From NCBI GenBank assembly GCA_944376425.1, contig CALWCS010000182.1, positions 74,828 through 138,827 on the forward strand: 64,000 bases of DNA, written 5' to 3'. Source of the DNA: an uncultured Lachnospiraceae bacterium (lineage in GTDB: Bacteria > Bacillota > Clostridia > Lachnospirales > Lachnospiraceae). Positions within the stretch are counted from its first letter, which is position 1, and every line of letters begins with the position of its first letter. This document shows, one piece after another, positions 44,210 to 53,521 of this stretch. The position numbers and the translations under genes were made by a program. The notes below the pieces were generated by a model that was not told where the DNA came from, searched no databases, and was given only the letters and a program-made list of their open reading frames with translations.

Positions 44210-45952
44210 ATGAAAAAAGAAGATACAAAAGCGGCAAATAAACATGTAAGCACTTCTACTTCCCTGGATGATGAACAGCGAGTAAAAGTACTTTCACCGG
44301 GAGCAATGGTAGCAAGACGTTTCTTTAGAAACAGACTTGCCATGGTAGGGTTGATTATTATAATCTGTATGTTCCTGTTTTCTTTTCTTGGAGGAATGCT
44401 TAGTCCATATAGAGAAGATCAGGTATTTCGAAAAACAGACAGTGTTTTAAAAGATTATGTCGGGACAACAAAAAACAATTCCTACCGTCTGATTCCTATG
44501 GAAGGCAAGACGCTTCCATCTTCTATCAGCGCAGGACTTGAAAGGGCGGTCAGCGCCGGTGAAGAATCTTTTGAGGCAAATGATACTACGTATTATCTGA
44601 CAGAGGAAGGCGAAGAATTCTATTCGATTTTGGGAGGAAGCCAGATTGCAACGGCACTGGCTTTAAGAGGAGATTACAGATTCAACGAAAATGAAGGAAC
44701 TACTCTGAGCGATCAGGCAAAAGAAGCAATCTCAGAGGCAATTGATAATGAGGAACCGACAGCAGAGGCAGATGGCGTGGAATATCAGATTTCTCAAAAA
44801 GGAAGACAGTACCAGATTTCCGTTGTAGAAGAACTGGGTATGGCAACCAAAAGAGTATTTTCAGCAGCGTCGGAAAACAACGAATTATCATACGATTTTC
44901 AGTTTGCTGTGGAAAAAGCGATCGATGCAGGAGAGAGTGAAGTAGAGATAGATGGCATCACGTATGAGTTGGACAGCGACAATGACGGAGAATCTGTCAT
45001 GGTGTTCAAAGACGGAGAAGAATATGCTTATATTTCTTATTATGTAATGAACCTGATACAAAGTTCAGATTTTCTAAGCTTGGATTTGAGACGGGAAATT
45101 GAAAGAGCGGTAGCAGCAGGAGAGAGTTCTTTTGTATTTGCAAATGAAGATGGAACAGAAGAAACTTATCGGATTCAGTCGAGAGATAATCAGTATACAA
45201 TCAGAAAATATACAGAGACTTATTTAAATGATACGTATGCATCTCCTTCCAAAGAACACTGGCTTGGAACAGATGGAAACGGAATGGATATGCTGACACG
45301 TCTGATGTATGGAGGAAGAATTTCTTTGCTGATCGGATTTGTCGTAATTGTCATTGAAATTGTACTTGGTATGCTGATTGGAGGAATCGCAGGATATTTC
45401 GGCGGATGGATTGATACCGTTTTGATGCGTGTCGTAGATATCGTGATCTGTATTCCGGCAATGCCGCTTTATTTGATATTAGGATCCGTCATGGACTATC
45501 TGCAAGTAGATCCGCAGCTGCGCATTTTTATGCTCTGTTTAATTTTGGGGTTAATCAGCTGGACCACAATCGCACGTATGACCCGCGGACAAATCCTCTC
45601 CTTAAGAGAACAGGAATTTATGATTGCGACGGAAGCGACTGGCATCCGTGTCAGCAGAAGGATTTTAAAACATTTGATTCCGAATGTAATTCCGCAGATT
45701 ATTGTAATTTCTACAATGGAGCTGGGATCAGTTATCTTAATGGAGGCAACGCTTAGTTTCCTTGGATTGGGAGTTAAATTCCCATATGCTTCCTGGGGCA
45801 ATATTGTCAACGCAGTAAATGACAGCTATGTGCTGACAAATTACTGGTTTGTATGGATTCCGGCCGGATGCCTGATTTTGTTGACAGTACTGGGATTCAA
45901 TTTTGTGGGCGATGGTCTGCGTGATGCGTTTGACCCGAAGATGAAGAGGTAG
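44210..45952 (+). CDS. dppC: Peptide ABC importer permease (DppC family) with a four-repeat extracytoplasmic domain
   Basis: A 580-residue permease, about twice the family length of ~290. After the first membrane segment (~45-65) comes a ~280-residue insert before the usual KEHWLGTDGNGMDMLTRLMYG core. The insert holds four degenerate repeats at ~106-140, 169-204, 231-266 and 293-331, with period 62-63; each contains a helix such as LERAVSAGEESF or VEKAIDAGESEV and a strand such as YYLTEEG or YELDSD. The permease core is otherwise normal (EFMIATEATGIRVSRRILKHL). AGGAGGGG before ATG. Confidence 0.92.
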   Translation: MKKEDTKAANKHVSTSTSLDDEQRVKVLSPGAMVARRFFRNRLAMVGLIIIICMFLFSFLGGMLSPYREDQVFRKTDSVLKDYVGTTKNNSYRLIPMEGKTLPSSISAGLERAVSAGEESFEANDTTYYLTEEGEEFYSILGGSQIATALALRGDYRFNENEGTTLSDQAKEAISEAIDNEEPTAEADGVEYQISQKGRQYQISVVEELGMATKRVFSAASENNELSYDFQFAVEKAIDAGESEVEIDGITYELDSDNDGESVMVFKDGEEYAYISYYVMNLIQSSDFLSLDLRREIERAVAAGESSFVFANEDGTEETYRIQSRDNQYTIRKYTETYLNDTYASPSKEHWLGTDGNGMDMLTRLMYGGRISLLIGFVVIVIEIVLGMLIGGIAGYFGGWIDTVLMRVVDIVICIPAMPLYLILGSVMDYLQVDPQLRIFMLCLILGLISWTTIARMTRGQILSLREQEFMIATEATGIRVSRRILKHLIPNVIPQIIVISTMELGSVILMEATLSFLGLGVKFPYASWGNIVNAVNDSYVLTNYWFVWIPAGCLILLTVLGFNFVGDGLRDAFDPKMKR

Positions 45953-45960
45953 GTGAAAAC

Positions 45961-47121
45961 ATGGGATTATTCAATAAAAAGAAAAATGTGAATTATATCT
46001 CTGGAAAAGAGGCAAGACGCATTTCCAAGGAAAATCGTAAAATAACGAACGAGATTGAAAAACAGAGAAAACGAAAACACATTCCGGAAGAAGAATATAT
46101 GACAAAAATGAGGGATGAAAATAATGTTGTCGAGTTTGATAATGTTCAGACCTATTTTTTTACAGATGTCGGAACAGCAAAAGCGGTAGATGGCGTCAGT
46201 TTTGACGTCCCAAAGGGAAAGACAGTTGGAATTGTAGGAGAATCAGGATGTGGAAAATCGGTTACCAGTTTATCGCTGATGCAGCTGGTACAGCGCCCTC
46301 AAGGACAGACAGTAGGCGGAGAAATTCGTTTTCAAGCGGATGGAAAATGCTACAGTATTGCGAAAACGCCGACTTCTGTCATGCAGAAGCTTCGCGGGAA
46401 TCAGATTTCGATGATTTTTCAGGAGCCAATGACAAGCTTAAACCCTGTATTTCGAATCGGAGATCAGGTAGATGAGGTGATCAAACTTCATAATCCGCAA
46501 ATGACGAAAGAACAGGTCAAGGCACGTACGATAGAAATGCTTCAGCTGGTAGGAATCGCCAACTGTGAAGGTGTCTACCGCATGTATCCTCATGAATTGT
46601 CAGGCGGTATGAGACAGAGAATCTGCATTGCGATCGGACTCGCATGTGATCCAAAATTAATTATTGCAGATGAACCTACCACAGCATTGGATGTTACAAT
46701 TCAGGCTCAGATTTTGGATTTGCTGCGTGGATTAAAAGACAGAATCAATTCCAGCATTATGCTGATTACGCATGATTTGGGAGTAATCGCAGAAATGGCA
46801 GATTATGTGGTTGTGATGTACGCAGGGCGTGTGGTGGAAAAAGGAACGGTACAAGAGATTTTTAAGAATCCGGCTCATCCTTATACAATTGGTTTAATGA
46901 ATTCAAAACCTGTAGTAGGAAAAGAAGTCGAGCGTCTTTACAGTATTCCGGGAAAAGTGCCCAATCCAATCAATATGCCAAACTATTGCTATTTTAAAGA
47001 TCGCTGTGAGATGTGTGTAAAGGCATGCGACGGAGCCTATCCTGAGGAAATCAGCCTTTCGCCGACTCATAAAGTGAGCTGCTACCGTTTTGCAGATCAG
47101 ACGAAAAAGGAGGTAAAATAG
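45961..47121 (+). CDS. dppD: Peptide ABC importer ATPase (DppD/OppD family)
   Basis: A 386-residue ATPase with Walker A GESGCGKS, signature [16 protein letters not shown], Walker [13 protein letters not shown] and a C-terminal oligopeptide-transporter domain whose cysteines ([21 protein letters not shown]) are typical of this family and may bind an iron-sulfur cluster. There is an unusual basic ~55-residue N-terminal extension before the domain ([20 protein letters not shown]). It starts 8 bp after dppC. Confidence 0.94.
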   Translation: MGLFNKKKNVNYISGKEARRISKENRKITNEIEKQRKRKHIPEEEYMTKMRDENNVVEFDNVQTYFFTDVGTAKAVDGVSFDVPKGKTVGIVGESGCGKSVTSLSLMQLVQRPQGQTVGGEIRFQADGKCYSIAKTPTSVMQKLRGNQISMIFQEPMTSLNPVFRIGDQVDEVIKLHNPQMTKEQVKARTIEMLQLVGIANCEGVYRMYPHELSGGMRQRICIAIGLACDPKLIIADEPTTALDVTIQAQILDLLRGLKDRINSSIMLITHDLGVIAEMADYVVVMYAGRVVEKGTVQEIFKNPAHPYTIGLMNSKPVVGKEVERLYSIPGKVPNPINMPNYCYFKDRCEMCVKACDGAYPEEISLSPTHKVSCYRFADQTKKEVK

Positions 47122-47122
47122 G

Positions 47123-48127
47123 ATGAGTGAACAGAAGAACATATCCTTGGAGAAAAGTACAGAGGATAATATTCTGGAAGTATCCCACCTGAAAAAATAC
47201 TTCCCTATTAAAGGCGGTTTGCTGTCAAGAGTGGTAGGTCATGTCAAGGCAGTCGATGATGTCAGTTTTACAATCAAGCGCGGAACGACGATGGGACTGG
47301 TAGGAGAATCAGGATGCGGAAAGTCAACGACAGGGCGAACCATTTTACGATTAATTGAAAAGACAGACGGAGAGGTAGTATTCAACGGACAGAATATCTA
47401 TCAGTTGGATAAAAAACAGATGAGAAATCTCAGAACAAAAATGCAGATTATTTTTCAGGATCCGTATTCCTCCCTCTCACCTAGACTTCCAGTGGGTGAG
47501 ATTATCGGAGAGGCAGTCAGAGAACATAATCTCGTTCCAAAAGAGAAATTTGATGATTATGTAACTGAGATTATGACAGAATGCGGACTTCAGGAATATC
47601 ATAAGGACCGTTATCCGCATGAATTTTCAGGCGGACAGCGTCAGAGAATCTGTATTGCCAGAGCTTTGGCGCTCAATCCGGAATTTATTGTCTGTGATGA
47701 ACCGGTGTCGGCATTGGATGTATCGATTCAAGCACAGATTATTAACCTGTTAAAAGACCTTCAGAAACAGCATAGTCTGACGTATCTTTTTATTTCCCAT
47801 GATCTTTCGGTTGTGGAACATATCTCAGATACAATAGGTGTGATGTACTTAGGAGGACTGGTAGAGACAGGAAATACAAAGGATATTTTTGCTCAGCCGC
47901 TGCATCCGTACACCCAGGCATTGTTCAGCGCGATTCCGATGCCTGATCCAGATTTAAAGAGAAATCGAATTATTCTGGAGGGAAGCATACCGTCTCCGGC
48001 AAATCCTCCGAAAGGATGCAAATTCCATACAAGATGCAGAAAATGTATGGAAAAATGTAAGACAGAAGAGCCGCAGCCAAAAGATATGGGCAATGGACAC
48101 GTTGTCCGTTGTCATCTGTATGACTGA
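47123..48127 (+). CDS. dppF: Peptide ABC importer ATPase (DppF/OppF family)
   Basis: A 334-residue ATPase: Walker [10 protein letters not shown], signature [16 protein letters not shown], Walker [13 protein letters not shown], and the family C-terminus with four cysteines ([15 protein letters not shown]). Starts 1 bp after the dppD stop with GGAGG upstream, so translation is coupled. It pairs with DppD to drive the importer. Confidence 0.94.
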   Translation: MSEQKNISLEKSTEDNILEVSHLKKYFPIKGGLLSRVVGHVKAVDDVSFTIKRGTTMGLVGESGCGKSTTGRTILRLIEKTDGEVVFNGQNIYQLDKKQMRNLRTKMQIIFQDPYSSLSPRLPVGEIIGEAVREHNLVPKEKFDDYVTEIMTECGLQEYHKDRYPHEFSGGQRQRICIARALALNPEFIVCDEPVSALDVSIQAQIINLLKDLQKQHSLTYLFISHDLSVVEHISDTIGVMYLGGLVETGNTKDIFAQPLHPYTQALFSAIPMPDPDLKRNRIILEGSIPSPANPPKGCKFHTRCRKCMEKCKTEEPQPKDMGNGHVVRCHLYD

Positions 48128-48177
48128 AAGAGAGAAAAAGCAGACTTGCGGCAGAGAAAAGAATAGAGGTGCCGAAA

Positions 48178-48462
48178 TTGTCACGAAAAGAAAAATTTGA
48201 AGATGATGGAAGACAGATTGCAAATATGAATATTGAAGGCATGCCCTGGTATGACAAAGAGCGTGCTTTGCGGGAAAAAATGGAAGGCAATGTTCCAGGG
48301 ACAATCAAAACAGAAAATAGAAAATCACCGCTGGATGAATTGTCGAGAAAAGAACGCTGGGTTCTGTATCGCAGCGTTTTGGCGGCCTGCCTGCTGATAG
48401 GATTGATTTTTGCAGGAGCGGCATTTTTATTTATTTTGTTCTGCGTCTATGTCTGGCTGTAA
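48178..48462 (+). CDS. Small single-pass membrane protein
   Basis: A 94-residue protein with a hydrophilic N-terminal region (KEKFEDDGRQIANMNIEGMPWY) and one strong C-terminal membrane segment (~66-90). Start chosen at TTG 48178, six bases after AGAGGTG, rather than the GTG at 48169. Follows dppF by 50 bp and ends before the structured terminator at 48501. Function unknown. Confidence 0.72.
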   Translation: MSRKEKFEDDGRQIANMNIEGMPWYDKERALREKMEGNVPGTIKTENRKSPLDELSRKERWVLYRSVLAACLLIGLIFAGAAFLFILFCVYVWL

Positions 48463-48500
48463 ATAGAATTTATTTTATGATGTATTATGTATGTAATATA

Positions 48501-48594
48501 AAAGAGCTTCGCCGGTATTTGCCCGCGCCGGGAAAACGCTGCCGCAATAGCGGCTGCGTCCGGCGCAAGAGGTTTTTCAGCGGAGCTTTTTTTT
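48501..48594 (+). terminator. Branched G+C-rich terminator after the peptide-transport operon
   Basis: Outer stem AAAGAGCTTCGC (48501-48512) with GCGGAGCTTTT (48580-48590, one wobble) and an inner stem GCGCCGGG (48525-48532) with TCCGGCGC (48559-48566), topped by GCCGCAATAGCGGC; eight T follow. The size and nested stems exceed a plain terminator, so a structured 3' RNA is possible. Confidence 0.7.
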
Positions 48595-48632
48595 GCTTTT
48601 CGATAAGTGAAGCAGAAATTTTTTTCTATGTT

Positions 48633-49700
48633 CTATTGAGTCTGCTCTGATTCTGAAATGTTAAGGATTACTTCCAGAGGAAGAGAAATTTCTTCTACCT
48701 CATCCCAGACATATGAGATAGTTACTTCAAATGTCGGGAAGGAAACCGTCATACTCGGAATGACAGATTCTATTTCTGTGGAATTTAAATTACTGGAATC
48801 AGATAACTCGGAGCGCATTAATTCTGTAATAAATTCACTGTAATCAAGTCCTTCAGCTTCAAAAGAAGTCTGGACGATGTTAAAGGTAGAATCGTCGATA
48901 TAAATGGACAGGTGAAGCGTAACAGAATTTGCTATACCGATAGAATGCTTTTTTACAAAATCCAGATATTCTTCCTTTTCTGCATCGTCTTCAAAATAAA
49001 AATCATCGGTATATAGATCCAGGAAAGTGTCTATGAACAAATCGAGATTGAGATCTGCATAAGAAAAATCGCCTGTTAGTTCATAGCAGGAAATACCGTT
49101 GATAGTTACAGGATCTGGCGAGACCGTAAAAATATCGGAATAGTTTATGGAAGAATCGAATTTTTCAAATAATTGATAGTAGGTTTCCGGTTCATCTGAA
49201 ATATCATCGGAAACAGCATCCGCAGAGGTAGCAAAAGAAGAAGGTAAAGAATCATGCAGTATATCATCGATTACTTGTTTTATGAGAGTTTCTTCTTCTT
49301 GTAAAAGATCTATCTGATCCCATTGTGCTGTACTGCTGTCATAGAGATAGTTCTGAAATCCGAAAATAGGAACGCGATAAAAGCAGACGGAAAGTTCTTC
49401 TTGTGTTCCTGGAGCTAAATATTTGATATTTGTGTCAAAATACATAGAACTGTCCTCTAATGCCTCAAAAACCGCATTCATACGAAAAATCAAAGAACCT
49501 GAAAGCGATGGGGCTGATTCTTCGTCGGAAGAATAGGCAAAATCCATGCTGGCGTTAAGAGCAGCCTCTCCATGGACAGAAGAATGATCCGTTTGAGCAG
49601 ACTTTTCAAAAATTTCTTCTATGGTCAAGTCAGAATCAAAGCCTGTCAGAAGAAAAAAACTGCTGCTTAGTAAAAAAGCAGCGAAACACTTCTTTTTCAT
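48633..49700 (-). CDS. Secreted LppX/DUF6612-like protein, first paralogue
   Basis: A 355-residue exported protein with a signal sequence ending in LLTGFDSD, followed by TIEEIFEKSAQ and a beta-rich body including a motif shared with the next gene (VTINGISCYELTG). Where a lipoprotein would have LTGC it has LTGF, so it is not obviously lipidated. ATG 49700 follows AAGGAGGG; a longer frame from 49799 lacks a site. The fold resembles LolA/LppX-type or DUF6612 proteins by pattern only. Function unknown. Confidence 0.68.
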   Translation of the reverse strand: MKKKCFAAFLLSSSFFLLTGFDSDLTIEEIFEKSAQTDHSSVHGEAALNASMDFAYSSDEESAPSLSGSLIFRMNAVFEALEDSSMYFDTNIKYLAPGTQEELSVCFYRVPIFGFQNYLYDSSTAQWDQIDLLQEEETLIKQVIDDILHDSLPSSFATSADAVSDDISDEPETYYQLFEKFDSSINYSDIFTVSPDPVTINGISCYELTGDFSYADLNLDLFIDTFLDLYTDDFYFEDDAEKEEYLDFVKKHSIGIANSVTLHLSIYIDDSTFNIVQTSFEAEGLDYSEFITELMRSELSDSSNLNSTEIESVIPSMTVSFPTFEVTISYVWDEVEEISLPLEVILNISESEQTQ

Positions 49701-49875
49701 AAAATCCCTCCTTAAAATATAAAATGAATAGTGATGGATAACGTACATAAAAATCAGAAAAAACTGATCTGTTAAAAAATCCAAAAAGATTTTTTCCAAA
49801 TTATTTTGTCCGGAATCAGAGTGTTTGAGAAAATGGAATAAAAATCAGAAAGGATATAGAATAAAAAAATCATTC

Positions 49876-49911
49876 GGAATTCCTGATCAAAAAAAGCAGA
49901 TCAGGAATTCC
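49876..49911 (-). terminator. Terminator between the two secreted paralogues
   Basis: Perfect 13-bp arms GGAATTCCTGATC (49876-49888) and GATCAGGAATTCC (49899-49911). On the complement it is followed by a T-tract, so it ends the 49956-50939 gene. Confidence 0.82.
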
Positions 49912-49955
49912 TGTAAAATATCAAAAGAGACTGAAACGAACGCTGCGTGAAAAGA

Positions 49956-50939
49956 TTAATTTAAAGCGTCAGACTCAGAAGATGTTGACTGTTCTTTGAC
50001 ATTTAATGCTTCCTGAGGAACCGTAACGGTCGGCAGATTATCGGTATCGATATTGATAGTAATCAAAGCAGAATCGAGAGAAAAATCAAAAGAAGTTTCT
50101 GCCGAAGAATCGGATTCCAGCGACATAGACAATTCTATCAGCTGACTTAATATAGACAGATCAGTCTCACTAAAATCTACCAGTACTTGGACAGGAAGAT
50201 TCGTATCAACTGCTACATAATAAGAAATATCTATATTAATACCATCGAGCATATAGTATACAAGCAGCATACTTGTCTCATCCATATCTTGCATAGAAAA
50301 GAGAGTATCTATAAGCTGCTGATTTTCACTGAAAAGAGAACCGTCTATCGTAGAGGTTAATTCGTAGCAGGAAACACCATTGACTGTGACTGGCTGATCG
50401 GACAAGGTAAACTCCACATAAGAGGAAAGGTCAGAAAGATCAGAGGAAGAATCAGAAAAGTCATCTGGCAGATCGCCTGACAATAATCCTTTTAATTGGT
50501 CTAAAGTTTCCTGAGTGTCACTGGATTCTTCAAATTGATAAGACCAAGTACCAATGTTGGAGTCATAAGTGTAACTGTCGTACCCATCTTCGTTTGGGAC
50601 AAGATAGATTGAGTTTGATAATTGCTCGGAAGTTCCCATGGAAATCATGCTCAGATTCATCAGTGTAGCAAAACTTTGATCTTGAGCGGCTTGAAATTCT
50701 ATATTTCCGGAAATTCCCATTCCAACATTAAGGGGAATGGTATCTTCACCGCTTCTGGTGAGCATTTCCATATTCAGTAAAAAATCAAGACCCATATTAA
50801 AATCGAGAGAAGAAGCATTCGATATAGCAGCGGAAGCATTTTCTAATATAGTTTCAGGCGTTACACTACTGTCAAATCCTGTTAAAAGCATAAAACTCAT
50901 ACCAAGTATAGAACTGAGAGCCAACATTCTTTTCTTCAT
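49956..50939 (-). CDS. Secreted LppX/DUF6612-like protein, second paralogue
   Basis: A 327-residue protein related to the previous one: signal sequence MKKRMLALSSILGMSFMLL then TGFDSSVTPETILENAS, and the same VTVNGVSCYELTS motif in the body. Again Phe stands where the lipobox Cys would be. AGGAGG precedes the ATG. It has its own terminator. The two genes are probably a tandem duplication expressed separately; function unknown. Confidence 0.7.
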   Translation of the reverse strand: MKKRMLALSSILGMSFMLLTGFDSSVTPETILENASAAISNASSLDFNMGLDFLLNMEMLTRSGEDTIPLNVGMGISGNIEFQAAQDQSFATLMNLSMISMGTSEQLSNSIYLVPNEDGYDSYTYDSNIGTWSYQFEESSDTQETLDQLKGLLSGDLPDDFSDSSSDLSDLSSYVEFTLSDQPVTVNGVSCYELTSTIDGSLFSENQQLIDTLFSMQDMDETSMLLVYYMLDGINIDISYYVAVDTNLPVQVLVDFSETDLSILSQLIELSMSLESDSSAETSFDFSLDSALITINIDTDNLPTVTVPQEALNVKEQSTSSESDALN

Positions 50940-51176
50940 AATCTCATATCCTCCTAAATGAATTGATACTATTAATATATCATATTTATTTGAAGGATTC
51001 TATGAAAAATTAAGGGAATATTTTTAAGATTTTTATAATTTACAAAAAGAATTTTTTTTGACAGAAAGTAAGATAGGAATCTGCTTTTACAGATTTCGAT
51101 TTTTTGGCGATTAAAAGAAGAAATTATGGGAATAATAAAAAAGAAAAAGAGACTGTTGGATAACAGGAGGATGTTT

Positions 51177-51503
51177 ATGGAAATTATGGAATTGACAGAA
51201 GAAAATTTTGAACATTGTGTGCTTCAAAATGAAAAAACAGTGCTTGTCGATTTTTATGCCACATGGTGCGGACCTTGTAAAAAGATGGCTCCCGTATTAG
51301 AGGAACTTTCAAAACAAGATTCCACCTATCAGATCGGAAAAATCGATATTGACCGTCATCCGGAATTAGCACAGGAATTTCATATTATGTCTGTCCCCAC
51401 GTTTCTGCTGTTTAAAGATGGAAATGCTGTGGGAAGAATCAGTGGAAGCAGACAAAAAAGAGAACTCGAAGAGTGGATAGATGAGACAGAAAACAAAAAA
51501 TAA
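51177..51503 (+). CDS. Thioredoxin
   Basis: A 108-residue thioredoxin with the standard redox site WCGPC (FYATWCGPCKKMAP), the cis-proline SVPTFLLF and a C-terminal helix. ATG 51177 follows AGGAGG; the in-frame upstream region from 51126 is not needed. It stands alone upstream of a Nudix gene. Second of two thioredoxins in this region (the other, at 53152, has WCMPC). Confidence 0.93.
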   Translation: MEIMELTEENFEHCVLQNEKTVLVDFYATWCGPCKKMAPVLEELSKQDSTYQIGKIDIDRHPELAQEFHIMSVPTFLLFKDGNAVGRISGSRQKRELEEWIDETENKK

Positions 51504-51684
51504 AGCGCTTTAGAGAAAATGAGAAAAAGGATTCTGCGACTAAAAAAGATATTTAGTCAAAGAGTCCTTTTTTACGAAATCAGAGAAAAGGAGAAGAAAA
51601 ATATTTTGAAATTTTAAAGATTTTTGATAGGATAGAAAAAAGAGAGCTATTGATGCAAGAAAAAACGGGAGGATATATAAAAAT

Positions 51685-52302
51685 ATGACACAGGAAATGG
51701 TTACAATCTATAGAGAAGACGGAAGAAAAATGGGAATAGTATCAAGAGAACAGGCACACACAGAGGGATTGTGGCATGAAGTCGTTCATTGTTGGATTTT
51801 ACAGGAAATAGGAAGACAGATATGGGCATATTTTCAACAAAGGGCACATACAAAAAAAGATTTTCCAGATTATTATGATATTGCTTCAACAGGACATGTA
51901 GATGCCGGAGAGTATCATAAAGATGCCGTTCTAAGAGAGATCAGAGAAGAGATAGGGCTTTCTCTTGAAAAAAAAGATCTGAGATATCTTGGAAATGTAA
52001 AAGAAACGATTGACTTTGGTCAGTTCCACGATAGAGAGATCGTACATCTTTATCTGTATGTTGCAGATAAGATTCCCGATTTTGCTCTTGGAGAAGAAGT
52101 AGAGCGCATGGTACGGGTAAAATTAGAAGATTACATAAAAAAAGAAAAAGGACAGATACAGGAAATTGAGGCATACAGTGTAGAAGGAGAAAAAATAATG
52201 ATCCCAAAAGAGGCGTTTTGCGTGCACACACTGCCAGAAAAACTGATCGAATGGAACGATAACCATTCCATTAAAAAAAAAGAATCCGTAAGAAAAAAAT
52301 AA
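51685..52302 (+). CDS. Nudix hydrolase
   Basis: A 205-residue protein with a complete Nudix box, GHVDAGEYHKDAVLREIREEIG (GX5EX7REUXEEXGU), preceded by VVHCWILQ and QQRAHTKKDFPDYYDIAS as in the YfcD/isopentenyl-diphosphate isomerase-like subgroup. GGGAGG precedes the ATG. The substrate is a nucleoside diphosphate derivative in the general sense; which one is not readable. Confidence 0.9.
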   Translation: MTQEMVTIYREDGRKMGIVSREQAHTEGLWHEVVHCWILQEIGRQIWAYFQQRAHTKKDFPDYYDIASTGHVDAGEYHKDAVLREIREEIGLSLEKKDLRYLGNVKETIDFGQFHDREIVHLYLYVADKIPDFALGEEVERMVRVKLEDYIKKEKGQIQEIEAYSVEGEKIMIPKEAFCVHTLPEKLIEWNDNHSIKKKESVRKK

Positions 52303-52374
52303 AAGAGAAAAGAGAAGAAGATATCAGAAAGTTTTTTGGGAAATATCAGACACTTTAGAAAGAGAGGAACAATT

Positions 52375-53043
52375 ATGAAAGTTCAGGAATATTTGCCTTT
52401 TTGGAAGAAACTGACAAAGGAGCAGCAGAATCGCTTTGAATATGCAATGAGAGAGAGAAAAGCAGCAAAAGGAACGATTTTACATAACGGATCAGAAGAT
52501 TGTGTAGGACTGTTTATTGTGCAGCAGGGACAGCTGCGGGTCTACACCGTTTCAGAGGAAGGAAAAGAAATCACATTGTACCGGCTGTTTGAACGGGATA
52601 TTTGTCTGTTTTCTGCTTCATGTATCATGAGCGGAATTGAATTTGATCTTGTTGTATCGGCAGAAACAGATGCGATACTGTATCATATTCCGCCTAAAGT
52701 ATATCAGGAGCTGATGAGAGAATCCGCCGCAGTGGCAAATTTTACAAATGAACTGATGGCTTCTAGGTTTTCAAATGTCATGTGGCTGTTTGATCAAATT
52801 TTATATAAACGGCTGGATTCGAGACTGGCAGCGTTTCTTGTCGAAGAAATGGAATTATTGGAGACGAAAGAATTGAAGATAACACATGAAATGATTGCAC
52901 AGCACTTAGGAAGCGCCAGAGAAGTAATCAGCCGAATGCTGAAATATTTTCAAAATGAACAGATAGTAAAGCTGGGACGAAACAGTATTCTGATTTTAGA
53001 TGAAAAGAAACTGATGGAAGCGGCAAAAGAAAGTCTGAGATAA
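52375..53043 (+). CDS. Crp/Fnr-family transcriptional regulator
   Basis: A 222-residue regulator: cyclic-nucleotide-type beta-roll (~15-125), dimerisation helix and a Crp helix-turn-helix (~165-205; ITHEMIAQHLGSAREVISRML). The recognition helix keeps Arg-Glu...Arg (AREVISR), matching Crp contacts with TGTGA. Two cysteines in DICLFSASCIMS and one in SEDCVG may be redox-active, but there is no FNR N-terminal Cys cluster. ATG 52375 follows AGAGG. A palindrome TGTGACAATGTCACA lies 20 bp past its stop, before trxA, its likely target. Confidence 0.9.
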   Translation: MKVQEYLPFWKKLTKEQQNRFEYAMRERKAAKGTILHNGSEDCVGLFIVQQGQLRVYTVSEEGKEITLYRLFERDICLFSASCIMSGIEFDLVVSAETDAILYHIPPKVYQELMRESAAVANFTNELMASRFSNVMWLFDQILYKRLDSRLAAFLVEEMELLETKELKITHEMIAQHLGSAREVISRMLKYFQNEQIVKLGRNSILILDEKKLMEAAKESLR

Positions 53044-53063
53044 TTCTAAATAGAAAGGATTCT

Positions 53064-53105
53064 TGTGACAATGTCACAGTCAAAACCTCTGTCACTGTAT
53101 ATAGT
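53064..53105 (+). promoter_or_regulatory. Crp/Fnr-type operator and -10 element of trxA
   Basis: TGTGACAATGTCACA (53064-53078) is a perfect 15-bp odd palindrome of the Crp half-site TGTGA. A -10 candidate TATAGT is at 53100-53105, putting the operator centre near -41, the class II activator position, and no good -35 is seen. It is inferred to be bound by the adjacent regulator. Confidence 0.65.
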
Positions 53106-53151
53106 ATAGGTAACAAAAAACATGAAAAACGTAAGAGAGGAGTAAAGAATT

Positions 53152-53466
53152 ATGGCAGCATATATGATTAATAAAAATAATTTTCAGGAAGAAGTATTAC
53201 AGGAGAGAGGAACAGTTGTGATTGACTTTTTTGCCCCATGGTGTATGCCTTGCAAAAAGATGTCTCCAGTGGTGGATAAAATTGCCCAGGAATATGAAGG
53301 AAGTGTAAAAGTAGGCAAAGTGAATATTGAGGAAGAACCGGAACTTGCCAAGGAATTTGGAGTTATGAGCATTCCGACACTGATCGTCATGAAAGAGGGA
53401 AAAGTACAGAAACGTTCCGTAGGATTGAAGACGAAAAAAGAAGTAGAAAAAATGATTCTGATATAA
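53152..53466 (+). CDS. trxA: Thioredoxin with a WCMPC active site
   Basis: A 104-residue thioredoxin (FFAPWCMPCKKMSPVVDK; cis-proline SIPTLIVM). Met in place of the usual Gly between the redox cysteines should alter reduction potential. GAGAGGAG precedes the ATG. Its promoter region carries a Crp/Fnr-type palindrome, suggesting redox or oxygen-linked control. Followed after 55 bp by an uncharacterised gene that may be co-transcribed. Confidence 0.92.
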   Translation: MAAYMINKNNFQEEVLQERGTVVIDFFAPWCMPCKKMSPVVDKIAQEYEGSVKVGKVNIEEEPELAKEFGVMSIPTLIVMKEGKVQKRSVGLKTKKEVEKMILI

Positions 53467-53521
53467 AAAGAACCTTTCAGCTTCGTATGGCATATGATAA
53501 ATAAAAAAGAGATTATAGCTT

